From Lachnospiraceae bacterium MD335 (GTDB lineage: Bacteria > Bacillota > Clostridia > Lachnospirales > Lachnospiraceae): 64,000 bases of DNA. The stretch is from positions 851,263-915,262 of the forward strand of contig KE159628.1 of the NCBI GenBank assembly GCA_000403335.2. Direction: 5' to 3'. The translations under genes and the position numbers were made by a program. The notes under the pieces were generated by a model that was not told where the DNA came from, made no database searches, and saw only the letters and a list, made by a program, of their open reading frames with translations. Of this stretch, positions 16,947 to 25,444 are shown piece by piece. How positions within the stretch are numbered: position 1 is the first letter of the stretch; the number at the start of each line of letters is the position of its first letter.

Positions 16947-19900
16947 ATGATGATGGGATGGATAAAAAGACGTGCGGCATTGCTGCTGTCGGCGGTGCTT
17001 TTGCTGTCACAGTGTTTAGGGACAACGCTGTATGCGGCGGAATTGAATAGCGGAACAGAGAATACGACCGAAACTGTGCCGAAGGATGCGAACGAATATT
17101 CGAAAGTAAATATGACGGATTTTGGGACGGAACCCGCAACGGAAAACAGTACAGAGGTTTTGCCGGAGAATGAAACAGTGACGGAATCCGAAACGGAACC
17201 AGAAACCATAACGGAACCGAATTCTGAAGCAGAATCGGAAACGGAACCGGAATCCAAAACAGAGTCAGAATCGACAATAGAAACCGAAACGGAATCGGCA
17301 ACAGAATCTCAAACAGAATCCCAAACGGAAATGATGACGGAAGGTCAGCCGGAGCCCAAGAGTGAAACCGTGCCAAAGGAAGAACTGGAATACCCGTGTC
17401 CTGCGGCGCTGGAACCGGAAAACATTCCGCATGACGAAAATCAGGACGCTTTCACCGACAGGCTTGTCAATGGGAAACGGTTAAGAAGTACACTCCCTGC
17501 AAGCTATGACGCGCGTACACAGGGATATTTACCCGCAGTTAGAAATCAGGGAAGCTGGGGAGCGTGCTGGAGCTTTTCCTTAACAGGAGCAATGGAAGTA
17601 TCGGCAGTAAAAGATATGGGAATAACACCGGAGACAATTGATTTGTCAGAGCATCATCTCGCATATTTCGGATACAATACGGGCTATGACGCGCTTGACA
17701 ATGCAAATGGGGATACTATGACCTGCAGTCCCGCAAGCTATTATCTGACGAACGGCGGAAATGATATAAGGGGCGTTGTCCGTCTGATGAACTGGAACGG
17801 CGGTGCAGGTGAGCAGGATTACCCGTATCCGGCGGGCAGCCTTCCCGCCGCGCCAAAGAGGGAAGCGGCGCAGGACGCAAAGGTTTATCTTGAAAACGCG
17901 TACCGCTATAACTTTGCGGGAGAAGAAAACAAGGCAGAGGCAATCAATGTGGTCAAAAAGATGATTGCGGATTACGGTGCGGTATCGTGGTCTTATTATC
18001 AGGATGCCAAATACGCAAATGAGGCAACCGGCGCATACTACAACAATGTTGGAGGCTCCGGCACGGCAAAAACGAACCATGCGATTATGGCGGTCGGATG
18101 GGATGACAGTTATTCGAGGGAAAATTTCCGCTCCGACAATCAGCCTGAAAACGACGGGGCATGGATTATCAGAAACAGTTGGGGTATAAACAGCGGAGAT
18201 AACGGTTACTACTATATGTCCTATGAGGATAAGTCACTAGGTTCAGGCAATCCGGTGTATGCCGTAACCGTCTGCGATTCCGCGAAATATGACAACAATT
18301 ATTTTTATGGAAACACGGCATATTCTTCTGCAACAATTGCAGTGCGGCGTGCGGCACAGGTATACAAAATCAAGAGCGAAGCCGCAGTGCGCGAAAAACT
18401 GACAGCAGTGTCATTTTTAATCGGAACCTCGGATGTGGATTATGAGCTGCAGATTTATAAAAATCCTGATGAAGTAAATGGAATTGTGGAAAATCCCACA
18501 AGCGGGACGCCTATGTTGGACGAACCGCAAAAAGGGAAAACAAACTATGCGGGATTTCATACAATTGCGCTTGATACGCCCGTTACGCTCGATGCGGATG
18601 ACAGCGTGTCCGTTGTTCTGACCTTTCCGAATACGAGACCTGCCATGTACTTTGACAGGAGCTACACATCCGATAACGGACAGCAAAAAGGGGAGCACAT
18701 TCTTCAAAAAGGACAGAGCTTTTACAGCGATGGGCTGACTTCGTGGCAGGATAATGCTGCAAAAAACAGAACGTTTCGCATAAATGCGCTTACAGTGGAC
18801 TGCGATGATATAATAAAAATTCCCCAAATAAAGAGCGCAGAGGTTACGGAAGCGCAAGGATTTGACCAGCTTCCGCAAATTCATATACAATGGTCGAAAT
18901 GTTCGGACGCAGACGGCTACAGACTGTACCGTTCGGCGGATAATAAAGAGTATGCGTTGATTTATACGGCAGACCGCACTGTCAGGGAATACACGGATAC
19001 CCTTGCGGAGCGGACTGCGGCACAATATTATTACAAAGTGGAAGCGCTTTACGGTGACACGGCAGAGACATCACAGACCGTAAGTAAAAGTGTAAAGGGC
19101 GTTATCAGAGCGCCGGCGCTGACGCTTTCCGATTATGACGGATACAAAGCAGTTCTGACGTGGAACGCTGTCAGTCAGGCGGAAAGGTATGAGCTTTGGA
19201 AATGCGCCGATGGCGAGAGTGCGGACAGTAAGGAGGAGCATATTGCGGATTTTGCGGCTGGGGACGCGTATATATGTCCAATTTGGACATACACGATTGA
19301 CACAGACGGCTGGGCGCTTGGAACGTATGCGTATAAGGTGCGTGCCGTGTACCGCGGTGAATATACGGATTGGGGTTCGGTTCGCATCAATCGGAATTTG
19401 GTATGGAAGCAGAACAGCTATGACAGGGCGCGTTTTGAGTGGCTTCCTGTACAGAATGCCGTTTCCTATAAACTGTTCCACAAAGTAAACGGAAAAACAT
19501 TTTCTGCAACAGTACAAAACACGAGCGCGCTGATGTCCATGAAAAGCACATCCTATCTTCCCTGCGACGAGCATCAATATTATGTAAATGCATATGATGC
19601 GGCAAACAATGTGCTTGAGACATCATCGACAATCGTGTTTCGTATGACACCGGATGCGGTAAGCATTGACAGCCTGGAATATGATTATGCAAATACGGTT
19701 ACGATTACATGGAGCGGTGGATTCGGCGCCGAAAACATGGCGGTATACCGGAGCGAAAGTCCGTCGGAGCAGGGCGTGCTGATTGCGGAACCAAAGGCAG
19801 CAGAATTTATGTTTGCCGATGCGGTACACAAAGGAAAGGAATATTGGTATACACTTGTCCCGAATGTAAATGCAACGGACGGCGAAACGGTTACGGGGAT

Positions 19901-22148
19901 GCCGGTACAATCTGATAAAATTATAACATTTCCCGAGGCAGTGACGCTTGAAACGGCGCAGTATAATGGCGAAGACGGTATCAGCCTTGTGTGGAAACCA
20001 GCCAGGGGTGCGGAAGGTTATCTGATAGAACGAAGCGATAATCAGAAAGACTTTGCTGCGGCGGGCACGATAGCAGGCGGCAAGAATACGGCTTATACGG
20101 ACAGGTCGGTGAAGGCGGGAAACCGCTACCGTTACCGTGTGAAGTCCTATTACACGGCAGAGGACGCAAGCCAGTCTTTTGCAGCGGCACAAAATTCGTT
20201 GGAAGCAAGCATTTTGCCAAAACCTGTGTCAATTTCAAAAATTGCGGAGTTAAAGCGGGAGAGTTCGGACAGCGGGCAGGACAGGGCGCGCGTTGCACTC
20301 TCATGGAATGCAGTGGAGGGGGCGCAGTCGTATGCGGTATACAGAAGCGAGCTGTCCGACGGAAAAGAAGAACAATATGTATGTATTGCGCAGACGGTCA
20401 CGGATACCCAATACATTGACACCGGTGCACTTTCGGATACATCGTACGGTTATAAAGTAACCGTTGAGATGAACGGTATTGTTTCCGGGCTTGTAAATAC
20501 GGCGGCGGCGCTGATTACGACAAAGCCCGTTTTGACGGCGCTTACAATGTCTGAAGAAACCGTGGAGATTGCAAGGAATACGGAATATGCATTTGCAATT
20601 ACGGCGGTACCGGCACACTATCCGTATCGTCAGGAGCTTGTATGGTCCGCAGCCGACGAAAACGCAGCTGCGTTGGAAGTGATACAAAAAAATGACACGC
20701 TTGTCATAAATGGAACCGACGGCAAGGAAGTGCTGCACCTTTCGGACAATAAAATCCATGCGGCGGGCGAGTCCCAAACCGTGCGGATTACACTGACTGC
20801 CGCAATCGACGGGGTGTCAGTGTCTTGTGCCATTTTTGTCTACAGCGACAATTTTTGGGTAAACGGCGTGAAAGATCTTACCTACACGGGAGCTGCACTG
20901 ACGCAGGAGCTTGCAGTATATGACGGAAAGCGGCTTTTGGCGGAGGGTACGGATTACACGGTTTCCTATAAAAACAACGTGAAGGTCTCAACGGATGAAA
21001 CAAATCCGGCAAAAAAGCCTGCCGTAATCGTAAAAGGAAAGGGCAGCTATTTTGGTACGCAGACGGTTTATTTTGAGATTCTTCCCGAGCCGGCTTCGGA
21101 CGCCGGAAAACGCTCCATACTAAAAACAAAGGTGAAAAACATCGGTACAATCGCGTATGAGGGGGCGGCTTTGGAGCCGAAGCCTGTCATTACGGACGGC
21201 AGAAAGACACTTACCGAAGGCGTAGACTACACACTTTCTTATCAAAACAATGACGGTGCGGGCAAGGCAGAGGTTCTTATAACCGGAATCAATGCCTATA
21301 AGGGGACCCGGAAAGTCAGCTTTGCGATTACCTGCAATTTGTCCAAAATCCAGCCTGAGCTGGTGCGCGTCACGTTTGATACGCCGGAAGTTCCGTATAC
21401 AAAAGGCGGTGCAAAACCCAGGCCCAAGGTATACTGCGGCGGCAGGCTGCTCATGGAAGGAACGGATTATAAGCTTTCCTATAAGAATAATAAAGCCATT
21501 GCGTCTGCATCGGACAAAAAAGCGCCTATGGTTATTGTTACGGGAAAAGGCAGCTACAAGGGAAAATGCAGCGCCGCGTTTGCCATTGTAAAACAGAACA
21601 TCGGAAACCTGACACTGACGGCAAAGGATAAACGCTGTACCGATAAGGCGGGAAAATTTACGACAAGCTTTGTCATCACCGACACGGACGGAAAAAAACT
21701 GTCGGCGGGAAAAGATTATGACAAGAATTCCGTTCAATATACTTATGCCGAAACCGGAAAGCCTGTCGGAAAAACGGACATTGTGCCGGAAGGGACGACG
21801 CTTCGCATTACCGTAAACGCTGCGCAGACAGGGTCATATACCGGAAGCATAAGCGGTGAATACCGTATAACGGCGTACGATATTGCAAAAGCAAAGGTTA
21901 CGGTCACGGCACAGACTTATACAGGAAGCGAGATTGAACCAAATTCGCAAACTGGTGTTCGCGTTATGTTTAAGGGTTATGAAAATGAGCTGACTGAGGG
22001 TACGGATTATGAAATTACGAGATATGACAATCATATACGGACAGGAACGGCAAAGCTGTATATTAAGGGAATCGGTGATTTCGGCGGAACAAAGACCGTG
22101 AAGTTTCAGATTAAATCAAAAGCCTTTAAATGGTGGTGGCAGGATTGA
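16947..22148 (+). CDS. Secreted papain-like cysteine protease with fibronectin and Ig-like repeats
   Basis: A 1733-residue surface protein from the ATG at 16947, which follows AAAAGGAA; a TTG seven codons earlier is possible but lies inside the terminator tail. A signal peptide (LLLSAVLLLSQCLGTTLYAA) is followed by a Glu/Thr/Ser-rich spacer to about 150. The peptidase C1A domain (about 165-420) has RNQGSWGACWSFS with catalytic Cys207, the His of TNHAIMAVGWDD (His378) and IRNSWG with Asn410. A lectin-like beta domain follows, then about five fibronectin-III repeats (about 625-1195), a Big-2-like domain, and tandem MBG/Ig-like repeats (about 1310-1733; SYKNN, KGKGSYFGT). The tail is KWWWQD, with no LPXTG. 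It likely cleaves host, dietary or bacterial proteins at the cell surface; the target is unknown. Confidence 0.9.
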   Translation: MMMGWIKRRAALLLSAVLLLSQCLGTTLYAAELNSGTENTTETVPKDANEYSKVNMTDFGTEPATENSTEVLPENETVTESETEPETITEPNSEAESETEPESKTESESTIETETESATESQTESQTEMMTEGQPEPKSETVPKEELEYPCPAALEPENIPHDENQDAFTDRLVNGKRLRSTLPASYDARTQGYLPAVRNQGSWGACWSFSLTGAMEVSAVKDMGITPETIDLSEHHLAYFGYNTGYDALDNANGDTMTCSPASYYLTNGGNDIRGVVRLMNWNGGAGEQDYPYPAGSLPAAPKREAAQDAKVYLENAYRYNFAGEENKAEAINVVKKMIADYGAVSWSYYQDAKYANEATGAYYNNVGGSGTAKTNHAIMAVGWDDSYSRENFRSDNQPENDGAWIIRNSWGINSGDNGYYYMSYEDKSLGSGNPVYAVTVCDSAKYDNNYFYGNTAYSSATIAVRRAAQVYKIKSEAAVREKLTAVSFLIGTSDVDYELQIYKNPDEVNGIVENPTSGTPMLDEPQKGKTNYAGFHTIALDTPVTLDADDSVSVVLTFPNTRPAMYFDRSYTSDNGQQKGEHILQKGQSFYSDGLTSWQDNAAKNRTFRINALTVDCDDIIKIPQIKSAEVTEAQGFDQLPQIHIQWSKCSDADGYRLYRSADNKEYALIYTADRTVREYTDTLAERTAAQYYYKVEALYGDTAETSQTVSKSVKGVIRAPALTLSDYDGYKAVLTWNAVSQAERYELWKCADGESADSKEEHIADFAAGDAYICPIWTYTIDTDGWALGTYAYKVRAVYRGEYTDWGSVRINRNLVWKQNSYDRARFEWLPVQNAVSYKLFHKVNGKTFSATVQNTSALMSMKSTSYLPCDEHQYYVNAYDAANNVLETSSTIVFRMTPDAVSIDSLEYDYANTVTITWSGGFGAENMAVYRSESPSEQGVLIAEPKAAEFMFADAVHKGKEYWYTLVPNVNATDGETVTGMPVQSDKIITFPEAVTLETAQYNGEDGISLVWKPARGAEGYLIERSDNQKDFAAAGTIAGGKNTAYTDRSVKAGNRYRYRVKSYYTAEDASQSFAAAQNSLEASILPKPVSISKIAELKRESSDSGQDRARVALSWNAVEGAQSYAVYRSELSDGKEEQYVCIAQTVTDTQYIDTGALSDTSYGYKVTVEMNGIVSGLVNTAAALITTKPVLTALTMSEETVEIARNTEYAFAITAVPAHYPYRQELVWSAADENAAALEVIQKNDTLVINGTDGKEVLHLSDNKIHAAGESQTVRITLTAAIDGVSVSCAIFVYSDNFWVNGVKDLTYTGAALTQELAVYDGKRLLAEGTDYTVSYKNNVKVSTDETNPAKKPAVIVKGKGSYFGTQTVYFEILPEPASDAGKRSILKTKVKNIGTIAYEGAALEPKPVITDGRKTLTEGVDYTLSYQNNDGAGKAEVLITGINAYKGTRKVSFAITCNLSKIQPELVRVTFDTPEVPYTKGGAKPRPKVYCGGRLLMEGTDYKLSYKNNKAIASASDKKAPMVIVTGKGSYKGKCSAAFAIVKQNIGNLTLTAKDKRCTDKAGKFTTSFVITDTDGKKLSAGKDYDKNSVQYTYAETGKPVGKTDIVPEGTTLRITVNAAQTGSYTGSISGEYRITAYDIAKAKVTVTAQTYTGSEIEPNSQTGVRVMFKGYENELTEGTDYEITRYDNHIRTGTAKLYIKGIGDFGGTKTVKFQIKSKAFKWWWQD

Positions 22149-22167
22149 AAGGAGCGAGGTTATATAA

Positions 22168-22671
22168 ATGGAGTTTGTTGGAACAAATGAAGATGAAAAA
22201 TATATGAAGGATGCCTATAGACAGGCAAAAAAAGCATACGCGTTGGGCGAGGTTCCGATTGGCTGTGTGATTGTGCACGAAGGAAAGGCTATCGGCAGAG
22301 GATATAACCGCAGGAATACGGACAAAAGTACGCTCGCGCACGCGGAAATTACGGCGATTAAGCGCGCAAGCAAGGTGATTGGCGACTGGCGGCTTGAGGA
22401 ATGTACGATGTACGTAACCCTGGAACCGTGTCAGATGTGCGCCGGGGCGATTGTGCAGGCGCGCATTCCGCGCGTGGTCATGGCGTGCATGAACCCAAAG
22501 GCAGGATGCGGGGGTTCCGTTTTAAATATTCTTGACATGCCGCAGTTCAATCACCAGGTAGAAACCGTGCGCGGTGTTATGGAGGAGGAGTGTTCCGCGC
22601 TTCTCAAAACCTTTTTCAAGGAGCTGCGCATTCGGAATAAGTTGGAAAAAGAGGTTACGGAAAAAATATAA
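22168..22671 (+). CDS. tadA: tRNA-specific adenosine deaminase
   Basis: A 167-residue enzyme converting the wobble adenosine of tRNA-Arg(ACG) to inosine. The zinc site is explicit: LAHAEITAI (His and catalytic Glu) and LEPCQMCAGAI (two Cys). The N-terminal YMKDAYRQAKKAYALGEVPIGCVIV is typical. The ATG at 22168 has AAGGAGCGAG upstream; a second Met 12 codons later lacks a good site. It follows the protease gene by 19 bases, but a separate promoter is likely for this essential gene. The usual neighbour in many Firmicutes, the SRP RNA gene, was not seen after it. Confidence 0.96.
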   Translation: MEFVGTNEDEKYMKDAYRQAKKAYALGEVPIGCVIVHEGKAIGRGYNRRNTDKSTLAHAEITAIKRASKVIGDWRLEECTMYVTLEPCQMCAGAIVQARIPRVVMACMNPKAGCGGSVLNILDMPQFNHQVETVRGVMEEECSALLKTFFKELRIRNKLEKEVTEKI

Positions 22672-22753
22672 TTTGCCTCTTTATTATGTAACTAAGATAT
22701 GTTAAACTATAGCTATTATTGAGTATGATAAATATAAAAAAGGAGACAAGTAC

Positions 22754-23692
22754 ATGGATGAAATTGCGGTGCTGATACCGTGCTATAATGAAAGTAAGAC
22801 AATTGAAAAAGTGGTAAAGGATTTTCGGGCGGCTTTGCCAAACGCCGCAATATACGTATACGATAACAATTCCAAGGACGGCACGGACGAGATTGCTAAA
22901 AAGGCAGGCGCCGTGGTGCGTTACGAATTTCAGCAGGGAAAGGGAAACGTCATCCGGCGGATGTTTCGTGAGATTGACGCGAAGTGCTATATTATGACGG
23001 ACGGTGACGATACGTATCCTGCGGAAGAGGCGCCGAAGCTTTGCGAGGCGGTGCTTGAGCGCAATGCCGACATGGTCGTGGGGGACAGGCTTTCATCGTC
23101 TTATTTTGAGGAAAATAAGCGTCCCTTTCATAACTTCGGAAATTCGCTGGTGCGCGGTGCGATTAACAGCATGTTTAAAAGCGATATTCGTGACATCATG
23201 ACAGGCTACCGCGCGTTCAGTTATCAGTTCGTAAAGTCGTTTCCCGTACTTTCAAAGGGATTTGAAATTGAGACGGAAATGAGTATTCATGCCATCGATA
23301 AAAATATGCGTGTGGAGAATGTAATTATCCAGTACCGTGACAGACCGGAAGGCAGTGTTTCAAAGCTGAACACGTATTCGGATGGCATCAAAGTGCTTCT
23401 GACGATTATGAAGCTTTATAAGAATTACAAACCGATGCGCTTTTTTGCATGGATTGCGGCAATTCTTACGGTAATTTCCACGGCGTTTCTTGCGCCTGTT
23501 TTGGGAGAATATTTTTCGACAGGATATGTGGAACGGTTTCCGACCCTGATTGTCTGCTGCTTTGTCTATCTTGCGGCGATGCAGGCATTCTTTGCTGGTC
23601 TGACGCTTTCCACCATTAACCAAAAAAACAAACAGGATTATGAGATGAACCTTATTTATCTTGACACGGAATACAAGAGTAAACAAAAATGA
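22754..23692 (+). CDS. GT2-family glycosyltransferase with two C-terminal membrane helices
   Basis: A 312-residue membrane-associated glycosyltransferase. The GT-A fold is seen in AVLIPCYNESKTIEKVV, VYDNNSKDGTDEIA and the metal-binding region MTDGDDTYP, with DIMTGYRAFS and FEIETEMSIHA further on, as in dolichol-phosphate-mannose-synthase-like and DPM1/GtrB-like enzymes. Two hydrophobic helices are at about 232-255 and 270-292. The probable reaction is transfer of a sugar from a nucleotide donor to undecaprenyl phosphate for wall or glycan decoration; the sugar is unknown. The AAGGAGAC site precedes ATG. The stop overlaps the start of the exonuclease gene by four bases, so they are translationally coupled. 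Confidence 0.9.
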   Translation: MDEIAVLIPCYNESKTIEKVVKDFRAALPNAAIYVYDNNSKDGTDEIAKKAGAVVRYEFQQGKGNVIRRMFREIDAKCYIMTDGDDTYPAEEAPKLCEAVLERNADMVVGDRLSSSYFEENKRPFHNFGNSLVRGAINSMFKSDIRDIMTGYRAFSYQFVKSFPVLSKGFEIETEMSIHAIDKNMRVENVIIQYRDRPEGSVSKLNTYSDGIKVLLTIMKLYKNYKPMRFFAWIAAILTVISTAFLAPVLGEYFSTGYVERFPTLIVCCFVYLAAMQAFFAGLTLSTINQKNKQDYEMNLIYLDTEYKSKQK

Positions 23693-24480
23693 GTATACAA
23701 ATACCAATGAACTATGTTGTTTTCGACATAGAAACAACCGGATTAAATCCAAAATACGAAAAGATTATTGAGATTGGGGCTGCGCGCGTGCAAAACGGGG
23801 AAGTGGCTGATACGTTTTCGACCTTTGTCAATCCGGGCAGAAGCCTGCCAAAGCGGATTACACAGCTTACGGGTATTTATGACACGGATGTCATAAACGC
23901 GCCCTATATTGAGGACGTGTTTGATGCGTTTACTGCGTTTGTGGGCGATGATATATTATTGGGGCACAATCTGATTTTTGATTATTCCTTTGTGAAAAAA
24001 GCGGCAGTTAATCAAAAAAAGAAGTTTGAACGAAAGGGCATTGATACGCTTAGGATTGCAAGGCGCTTTCTCTCCGATTTGGAGAGCAGGAATTTAAGCT
24101 TTCTGTGCGATTATTATCAAATTCATTTGGAAGCGCACAGGGCGCTGAACGATGCGCTTGCCACCCACGCGCTGTATCAGAGGCTCGTTGCTTCCTTTGC
24201 AGACAAGGAGGCAGAACTGTTTTTGCCAAGAGAGCTTGTGTACAATGTAAAAAAGGAAGGTCCCATTACGCCCAGGCAGTATGAGCTGCTGCTAAAGCTT
24301 GCAAAGCAGTACCGGCTTGAGACGTATGCGGGTGAGGCGGACAGCATTGTCCTAAAGCCTGTTGCAAAAGTAACTGCGGACAGCGTAGATTTAAAAAGGC
24401 TGACAAAAAACGAGGCAAGCCGTCTTATTGATAAGCTTCTCTCAACCTTTGGACGATCGAATCTTTCATCATCGAATTGA
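23689..24480 (+). CDS. DnaQ/PolC-like 3'-5' exonuclease
   Basis: A 263-residue protein. The first 170 residues are a DEDDh exonuclease: VVFDIETTGLNP (Asp, Glu), LLGHNLIFDYSF (Asp) and HRALNDALATHALY (His, Asp). The remaining 90 residues have no domain I recognise. It resembles the stand-alone proofreading-type nucleases of Firmicutes, likely acting in DNA repair or RNA/DNA end trimming. The gene overlaps the GT2 gene at its start (ATGA) and overlaps a convergent minus-strand gene by 56 bases at its 3' end. Confidence 0.9.
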   Translation: MSIQIPMNYVVFDIETTGLNPKYEKIIEIGAARVQNGEVADTFSTFVNPGRSLPKRITQLTGIYDTDVINAPYIEDVFDAFTAFVGDDILLGHNLIFDYSFVKKAAVNQKKKFERKGIDTLRIARRFLSDLESRNLSFLCDYYQIHLEAHRALNDALATHALYQRLVASFADKEAELFLPRELVYNVKKEGPITPRQYELLLKLAKQYRLETYAGEADSIVLKPVAKVTADSVDLKRLTKNEASRLIDKLLSTFGRSNLSSSN

Positions 24481-25033
24481 TTTTTTGTGCGTGTGAAATC
24501 AGGGCGCCTATTTTTTCCGGTGTACCTGCCTCTTGATATATGTCGGCAAGCAGGTAGTACGATTTGCTTACGTCGGTACCGGTTGAAACCGCAAATTCCA
24601 ATGTAGCGGCGGCGAGTGCGTCTTCGTTGTTCTCGTGCAGCAGCTCTGCGAGTTTTTGCAAAAGCGTCACAAGATTTGTGTAATGTAAATCAAAGTCGCT
24701 TAATATAGTAATATTAGCGGTACCATATGCGAGCTTTAAGTCCGTGTTGGTGTAGCCTGTAAGGTTGACGATTTGGTATTCGGACAAGTCGTTTAATTCG
24801 CGGATACAGGCATTTAACGCCTCTGTCGTTACGGCAGGCTTCATATTCAAAAGCTCGTTGGGGATGGTAATATAGTCAAGACCGTCAAGGGATTTGCGTC
24901 TTACGAAATTAGCGCGCTTTTCCCGGTCCCAAAATTCCCGGTCCCGCGCTTCTTCAATACGGCTGGCGCGTTTACGTGCGAAAAAAAATACAATGGAGAA
25001 CAGCAAAAAGCTTGTAATGATTATAAAATTCAT
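24425..25033 (-). CDS. Hypothetical single-pass membrane protein
   Basis: A 202-residue protein from the ATG at 25033, which follows an AAAGGA site; the frame extends upstream to 25105 but without a ribosome site. One N-terminal helix (FIIITSFLLFSIVFFFA) followed by Arg/Lys/Glu-rich sequence predicts an N-out, C-in anchor with a cytoplasmic helical domain. The C-terminal part is alpha-helical and TPR-like (LLHENNEDALAAATLEFAV, SKSYYLLADIYQEAGTPEKI). I do not recognise the family. Its 3' end overlaps the exonuclease gene by 56 bases on the other strand, and it is divergent from the small peptide gene at 25069. Confidence 0.75.
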   Translation of the reverse strand: MNFIIITSFLLFSIVFFFARKRASRIEEARDREFWDREKRANFVRRKSLDGLDYITIPNELLNMKPAVTTEALNACIRELNDLSEYQIVNLTGYTNTDLKLAYGTANITILSDFDLHYTNLVTLLQKLAELLHENNEDALAAATLEFAVSTGTDVSKSYYLLADIYQEAGTPEKIGALISHAQKINSMMKDSIVQRLREAYQ

Positions 25034-25068
25034 ATATAATATCCTTTCAGAAAAGGGGTGAGCAGCAC

Positions 25069-25179
25069 ATGATGAACATGAATAATAAAAAAACTCAACG
25101 TACAATCGCGGCTGTCATTGCAGTTATTTTAGTGCTCTGTATGGTAATACCCTTAGTCGCAAGCGTTGTCGGCTATTAG
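25069..25179 (+). CDS. Small single-pass membrane peptide
   Basis: A 36-residue ORF, MMNMNNKKTQRT followed by a continuous hydrophobic helix (IAAVIAVILVLCMVIPLVA) and a short tail ending VGY. A G-rich site (AAGGGGTG) lies about nine bases before the ATG. It sits divergently 35 bases from the start of the minus-strand membrane protein. The short length, basic N-terminus and single helix fit the many small membrane proteins of Firmicutes; the function is unknown. Translation is inferred from the ribosome site only. Confidence 0.6.
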   Translation: MMNMNNKKTQRTIAAVIAVILVLCMVIPLVASVVGY

Positions 25180-25249
25180 AATACCATTTGATTATAATAC
25201 ATAAGTTATGTAAATTGCAAGTCATTACTGTAATCGTAATGAACTGTGA

Positions 25250-25386
25250 GTAACAGTTCAGCCTTCGGCTTCCTGTTACAAGCATCAAGCCATGCAAAAC
25301 CACTTCGTGGTGGCTTGATGCGTCTCTTCCACTACGCTGTTTCACGGACTTTGCAGCAAGTGCAAAGTCCTAGGCTGAACTGTTAC
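25250..25386. repeat. Cloverleaf-like palindromic element
   Basis: Perfect 14-base terminal inverted repeats (GTAACAGTTCAGCC at 25250-25263; complement at 25373-25386) enclose further perfect stems: AGCCTTCGGCT (25260-25270), an 11-base stem at 25282-25292/25311-25321 with inner ACCAC/GTGGT, and a 10-base stem at 25346-25355/25361-25370. The element is 137 bases long, lacks an ORF and sits upstream of the VanW gene. It could be a MITE, a REP-like cruciform or a structured RNA. Confidence 0.75.
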
Positions 25387-25444
25387 AATTGTTACGGCAA
25401 CAATTCATTATTTTAGCAGTCTTTAACAAGGAAAGACTGCGAAC

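Noticed and set aside
16555-17376. A 273-codon minus-strand frame with Pro/Ser/Phe-rich repeats
   Set aside because: It is the antisense of the SBP C-terminus and of the Glu/Thr-rich spacer of the protease; its periodicity comes from that spacer.
16926-22148. Many long minus-strand frames opposite the protease, galactanase and 3003-residue genes
   Set aside because: They lack ribosome sites and protein-family similarity, and their Cys/Arg/Phe-rich or Pro/Ser-rich composition is that expected of the complement of Glu/Thr/Lys-rich coding sequence.
22672-22753. SRP RNA gene after tadA
   Set aside because: The gap is only 82 bases and has no GGTGC...GGNAR-type hairpin typical of the SRP RNA.
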